Source: Akkermansiaceae bacterium UBA985 (GTDB taxonomy: Bacteria; Verrucomicrobiota; Verrucomicrobiia; Verrucomicrobiales; Akkermansiaceae). From it: DNA of 18,146 nt. The number at the start of each line of letters is the position of its first letter. The stretch's first letter is position 1. The stretch lies in contig DBBL01000126.1 in the NCBI GenBank assembly GCA_002292185.1, positions 4,172 through 22,317 of the forward strand, written 5' to 3'. This document shows, piece after piece, positions 15,209-18,146 of this stretch. The position numbers and the translations under genes are program-made. The notes below the pieces were generated by a model. That model was not told where the DNA came from. It ran no database searches and saw only the letters and a list, made by a program, of their open reading frames with translations.

Positions 15209-16024
15209 ATGACTCTGACTGACTCACACTGCCACCTGGCTTCGCAAAAATTCACCTCTGACGAGCTCAGCGATATAATTACTCGAGCACGGCAGCGCGG
15301 CGTGCAACGTATGGTCACCTTAGCCACATGCTTGGATGACTGCCCTCAGAACATATCGATTGCTGAGCAATACCCAGAGGTTTATGCCTGCATGGGCATT
15401 CACCCATGTGATGTTCACGAAACAGACGATCATTACATCAACGAGCTGAAAATTCATGCCAGTCACCCGCGCTGTGTTGCTATTGGTGAAACAGGCCTCG
15501 ACTACTACCACCCTGCACCAGAAGGATGGACGAGTGATCAATATCACAGTAGGCAACAAGAGTTTCTTGAACAGCACTTTGAGCTAGCTGCTGAACTTGG
15601 TAAAAATATCGTCATTCATACCCGTGACCGCTCCGGCGAAGCCTCACTCCACGATGCTATCAGCATCTATCGCCAGTATGCCCCACAAGTTCGCGCAGTA
15701 TTTCACTGCTTCCCCTTCAGCCTGGAAGCTGCCCAGCCGATACTCGACTTAGGAGGACTCATCTCTTTTACCGGCATCGCCACCTTTAAAAACGCAGCGA
15801 CTATCATTGAAACCGCCGCCAAATGCCCTGCGGGCTCCTTCATGCTTGAGACTGACTCACCCTATCTTGCTCCCGTTCCGCATCGGGGCCAACGTAATGA
15901 ACCGGCATTCACTTACTTCACAGCGGAAGCCATTGCTAAAGCCAGAGGCGAAAGCCTTGCAGATCTTGCCGCCCACACCGAGGCCACCGTGAATGAATTT
16001 TACGGTATTGGAACAGCTTTATAG
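15209..16024 (+). CDS. TatD-family metal-dependent hydrolase (DNase)
   Basis: This 271-residue amidohydrolase-fold protein carries the complete TatD metal set: SHCHL (His7, His9), GETGLDYY (Glu94), VIHTRDR (His137), VFHCF (His166) and LETDSPYLAP (Asp216). The C-terminal PHRGQRNEP is also typical. TatD/YcfH proteins are cytosolic Mg- or Zn-dependent 3'-5' nucleases linked to DNA repair and quality control, though the physiological substrate in this branch is not known. The ATG at 15209 is chosen because TDSHCHL then lies at the N-terminus as in the family; a more upstream in-frame start would overlap the porin gene. A 7-bp stem (16052-16058 with 16073-16079) follows without a T-tract. Confidence 0.93.
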   Translation: MTLTDSHCHLASQKFTSDELSDIITRARQRGVQRMVTLATCLDDCPQNISIAEQYPEVYACMGIHPCDVHETDDHYINELKIHASHPRCVAIGETGLDYYHPAPEGWTSDQYHSRQQEFLEQHFELAAELGKNIVIHTRDRSGEASLHDAISIYRQYAPQVRAVFHCFPFSLEAAQPILDLGGLISFTGIATFKNAATIIETAAKCPAGSFMLETDSPYLAPVPHRGQRNEPAFTYFTAEAIAKARGESLADLAAHTEATVNEFYGIGTAL

Positions 16025-16112
16025 AGAAATATCTACCTAGACCTATGCTCTATCTGAAGGCTCATGAGGTTTTTCAGATCAGATGAAAGCCTACCTGACT
16101 TCTCGGCGTTTT

Positions 16113-16118
16113 TATAAT
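16113..16118 (+). promoter_or_regulatory. candidate -10 element upstream of the LysM lipoprotein gene
   Basis: A perfect TATAAT lies 91 nt ahead of the LysM gene start in the 185-nt gap after the TatD gene. No convincing -35 lies at 15-19 nt. The gap also holds a CACGTG site (16142-16147) and a 20-codon ORF ending in an ATGA overlap with the next gene. Confidence 0.3.
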
Positions 16119-16209
16119 ATCCTCATTTTACAAAACTCATCCACGTGTTAATGAAAGAGAGGGTGAAAATTAATGATCATCTCAACCTGACATACCATAC
16201 TATTCCATT

Positions 16210-16674
16210 ATGAAAACAGCTACTCTACTGCTTATCACAACTTGCCTTACCCCTCTTCTGTTTATTTCCTGCTCCACGGGCTCTGGATACAGTAATTGGA
16301 AGAGCAACAATCCAGGGCCATCTGGCGCAGCCAATCCATACGGAGTTCCTCGCGCTGGTGGCGAGCTAGGCAGCTACCCGCAAGCTCCAACGGCGCCAAC
16401 ATCTCCAGAGAACAACCCATACCAAACCCTCCCCGCTATTAATCAGGCTGGTAGCCCTACTGCTCCTGCAGCAGCTCCTAGCTTAGTTCCTTCCAACACA
16501 CTCGATAGCCCGCCCGCGCCAATCGCTAGCACCACCTACACTGTAGTATCAGGCGACAGCCTCTGGGGTATCGCCCGCAAAAACGGCACCAGCGTCGAGG
16601 CCATCCAGTCCGCCAACGGACTTAGCAGTACAACGATTCGAATTGGGCAACAATTAAACATCCCCAGCAACTAA
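16210..16674 (+). CDS. LysM-domain lipoprotein
   Basis: This 154-residue protein has a lipoprotein signal (MKTATLLLITTCLTPLLFISC, lipidated Cys21). A low-complexity linker rich in Pro, Ala, Ser and Asn follows (about 30-107, with repeated NPYG/NPYQ and PTAP elements). One C-terminal LysM domain (about 109-152; YTVVSGDSLWGIARKNGTS, ending IRIGQQLNIPSN) completes it. LysM binds N-acetylglucosamine in peptidoglycan, so the protein should link a membrane to the cell wall; a flexible tether fits the linker. It has no peptidase or amidase domain, so a structural or division role is possible. It ends at a strong terminator. Confidence 0.88.
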   Translation: MKTATLLLITTCLTPLLFISCSTGSGYSNWKSNNPGPSGAANPYGVPRAGGELGSYPQAPTAPTSPENNPYQTLPAINQAGSPTAPAAAPSLVPSNTLDSPPAPIASTTYTVVSGDSLWGIARKNGTSVEAIQSANGLSSTTIRIGQQLNIPSN

Positions 16675-16709
16675 CGCTGCGCTCGAAGCTATCATCATCT
16701 GATTTATTC

Positions 16710-16744
16710 AGCGGACGATCCTGTAACAGGTCGTCCGCTTTTTT
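16710..16744 (+). terminator. intrinsic terminator after the LysM lipoprotein gene
   Basis: AGCGGACGA (16710-16718) pairs perfectly with TCGTCCGCT (16731-16739). Inside, CCTG (16720-16723) pairs with CAGG (16727-16730) around a TAA tip, leaving one bulged T. A run of six T follows (16739-16744). It is one of the two clearest terminators in the window. Confidence 0.93.
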
Positions 16745-16785
16745 AGTGTTGGTATTTTAGCATCAAGCACTTCAAAATTTGCGTT

Positions 16786-17763
16786 ATGAAATCTTTATTG
16801 CTCTGCCTCATATTAGGAACCTATGTGATCGCACTTGAAAATCCAGCCCCCCTCGAAATTGATAGCTCAACTGACACACAAGCAAGCAAGGACAGAGAGG
16901 CTGCGTTGGAAAAACTTTTCGCCACCTTAGGACAAGACGAATTTGCAACAGCCCTCAAACAGGCTAAACAAGCAGACGTCCATCCCCAAGTTTTACTCGA
17001 GGCACGTTTTCTCAACCTCATTGATCTTGGCGACAACGCCGCCATTGCCGCCATGGCACCAGAGCTCAACGAGAAACGTGACAGCTTTGACCCTAATCAC
17101 TCAGAGGTATTCGCACTCAAGGATGACTGGCTAGCAATCATTCACTATGGCCAGGCACTGGCAGCACTCGAAAAAAACAACAAGGTAGACTTCAAAAAAC
17201 ATATTACCGAAGCATTTTGGCTAAGCCCCCGGCAAGCACAGGCCTTCGGTCCACACATAGAAAGGCTCCAGCTAGAGGAAGCTATGCAGTCAATCAAACT
17301 CACTCTCACTCAATCACTGAAATCTCAAATAGACGGCCAATTAGCCACCCTAGCTCAGCATATGGAGGGCAGAAAAGCCATCATCCTCTACTTCTGGAAC
17401 CCCATGAGCCAAGAGATACAGGTCAACCTACCTGATTTCGTCATCACAACCCAGACATGCCATCAAAACAACATTCCCGTTTTAGCTATCTTAACAGGCC
17501 AATACCCGGACATGATTCAAGACGCAGAGATCATCCGCAAAGAGGATGCCTCACAAGCTCGATGCGCATGGCTCATTGAATCTAACAAGAAATTACTCAG
17601 CAGCCTATTACGAGTAAGAGATATCCCCACCATGGTCATTATATCACCGGAAGGAAAAATTTTATTTAACGGCCATCCGGCTGACAAAGAATTTTGGATC
17701 GCACTAGAAAATCTATCTCCAACATTCAAACGACCTAACAGTAATGTCAAAAAAGGTTCGTAA
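16786..17763 (+). CDS. secreted protein with a cysteine-less thioredoxin-like domain
   Basis: This 325-residue protein begins with a signal sequence (MKSLLLCLILGTYVIALENP), so it is exported. Residues about 35-180 are helical and resemble an alpha-solenoid (repeated Ala/Leu-rich helices, e.g. ALEKLFATLGQDEFATALKQ). Residues about 184-310 look like a TlpA/thioredoxin fold: RKAIILYFWNPMSQE (strand and the position of the active site), then RDIPTMVIISPEGKILFNG with the cis-Pro281. The CxxC motif is replaced by N-P-M-S (205-208), so it cannot do dithiol redox chemistry and may serve as a binding module. Function is unknown. It lies between a strong terminator and an AT-rich gap, so it is monocistronic. 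Confidence 0.75.
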   Translation: MKSLLLCLILGTYVIALENPAPLEIDSSTDTQASKDREAALEKLFATLGQDEFATALKQAKQADVHPQVLLEARFLNLIDLGDNAAIAAMAPELNEKRDSFDPNHSEVFALKDDWLAIIHYGQALAALEKNNKVDFKKHITEAFWLSPRQAQAFGPHIERLQLEEAMQSIKLTLTQSLKSQIDGQLATLAQHMEGRKAIILYFWNPMSQEIQVNLPDFVITTQTCHQNNIPVLAILTGQYPDMIQDAEIIRKEDASQARCAWLIESNKKLLSSLLRVRDIPTMVIISPEGKILFNGHPADKEFWIALENLSPTFKRPNSNVKKGS

Positions 17764-17884
17764 CAGATCAAAACACGCGACATCATTTTAAAAAATACTT
17801 TGCAAAAGTTTAATTCCCTCCTTGACCAAACCAACCTGTTAGAGCATTGTCATCTATAAAGAGAGTTTACGTTTACGATGCAGT

Positions 17885-17900
17885 TAACTTTTAAAAGTTA
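17885..17900. promoter_or_regulatory. 16-bp perfect palindrome upstream of the histone-like gene
   Basis: TAACTTTTAAAAGTTA is a perfect 16-bp palindrome in the 250-nt AT-rich gap (17764-18013), 113 nt upstream of the histone H1-like start. It could be an operator for a dimeric regulator. No T-tract follows and no gene uses it as a terminator. The gap otherwise holds no ORF or RNA gene that I can support. Confidence 0.35.
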
Positions 17901-17996
17901 TCTCTGATTAAATAAAACAATCTAACAACAAACATCCGCAAAAACTAACATGCCCTAAACAGCAGACCTTCGGATTCCAACTACCCTAACAAACAG

Positions 17997-18002
17997 TATA
18001 AT
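17997..18002 (+). promoter_or_regulatory. candidate -10 element directly upstream of the histone-like gene
   Basis: A perfect TATAAT ends 11 nt before the ATG at 18014, which would give a leader of only about 4-5 nt. No strong -35 is visible (TTCCAA at 17975-17980, 16-nt spacer, is poor). If used, the mRNA would be almost leaderless, consistent with the missing Shine-Dalgarno. Confidence 0.35.
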
Positions 18003-18013
18003 ACAATACCACT

Positions 18014-18146
18014 ATGGCAGCCAAAAAAAAGACCGCTAAGAAGAAAGCCGCACCGCGCAAGGCCAAAAAAGCCGCAGCAAAACGTGTAGCTAAGAAGCCC
18101 GCTAAGAAGCCAGCCAAAAAAGCAGCTAAGAAGCCAGCTAAGAAGC
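18014..18146 (+). CDS. histone H1-like Lys/Ala/Pro-rich DNA-binding protein (partial, 3' end outside window)
   Basis: Only 44 codons are visible. The product starts MAAKKKTAKKKAAPRKAKKA and continues with AKKP repeats, composed almost entirely of Lys, Ala, Pro and Arg. This is the composition of eukaryotic H1 tails and of bacterial H1-like proteins such as chlamydial Hc2 and Bordetella BpH1, which bind and compact DNA in the nucleoid. At DNA level, about five 12-nt units of the form GCTAAGAAGCCM (with one variant GCCAAAAAAGCA) run from 18089 to the edge. The remaining length and any folded domain are unseen, so a Lys-rich tail on another protein is possible. Confidence 0.8.
   Translation, partial: MAAKKKTAKKKAAPRKAKKAAAKRVAKKPAKKPAKKAAKKPAKK

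Noticed and set aside
16052..16079. ATCTGAA/TTCAGAT stem after the TatD gene
   Set aside because: Stem is AT-rich with a 14-nt loop and no T-tract after it; too weak to call a terminator.

Overview
The window is a chromosomal segment of a Gram-negative bacterium with moderate GC content. An origin in the PVC group, probably a marine-type member of Verrucomicrobiota, is inferred from overall gene style: a chlamydial Hc2-like lysine/alanine/proline-rich histone protein, few clear Shine-Dalgarno sequences, lipoproteins plus an outer-membrane barrel, and the DUF455/ATP-grasp fusion. No rRNA or marker gene fixes the taxonomy. No tRNA, rRNA, CRISPR array, IS element or prophage gene was seen.

Layout: the left edge (to 502) carries the C-terminal part of serA (phosphoglycerate dehydrogenase), followed by a YkgO-type ribosomal protein L36 gene with a strong intrinsic terminator. 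From 4430 down to 914 runs a minus-strand block: SAM methyltransferase, FAD oxidoreductase, type III polyketide synthase (joined by ATGA and TGATG overlaps), then a membrane-anchored lipoprotein 81 nt further on. The first three resemble in composition the srsABC phenolic-lipid operon of Streptomyces griseus. Diverging from it on the plus strand are a YbdG-type mechanosensitive channel, cysS (4 nt later) and hemB. Convergent to hemB is an AsmA-like protein. A small four-helix membrane protein follows on the plus strand, then an HNH endonuclease on the minus strand.

Between the HNH gene and the next minus-strand gene lies an AT-rich 283-nt gap. In it and just beyond are three perfect DnaA boxes (TTATTCACA) plus two one-mismatch boxes within about 240 nt, a candidate replication origin or DnaA-controlled site. 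The next gene (11171-13150, minus) is a fusion of a DUF455 ferritin-like domain with a C-terminal ATP-grasp-like domain, the least understood protein here.

The right third is all plus strand: a MalY/PatB-type C-S lyase, a TorF-like outer-membrane barrel protein, a TatD-family metal-dependent hydrolase, a LysM lipoprotein with a clear terminator, a secreted protein with a cysteine-less thioredoxin fold, and the start of a histone H1-like protein that runs off the right edge. Most genes are housekeeping or envelope functions. The parts most worth a second look are the polyketide operon, the ferritin/ATP-grasp fusion and the DnaA-box cluster.
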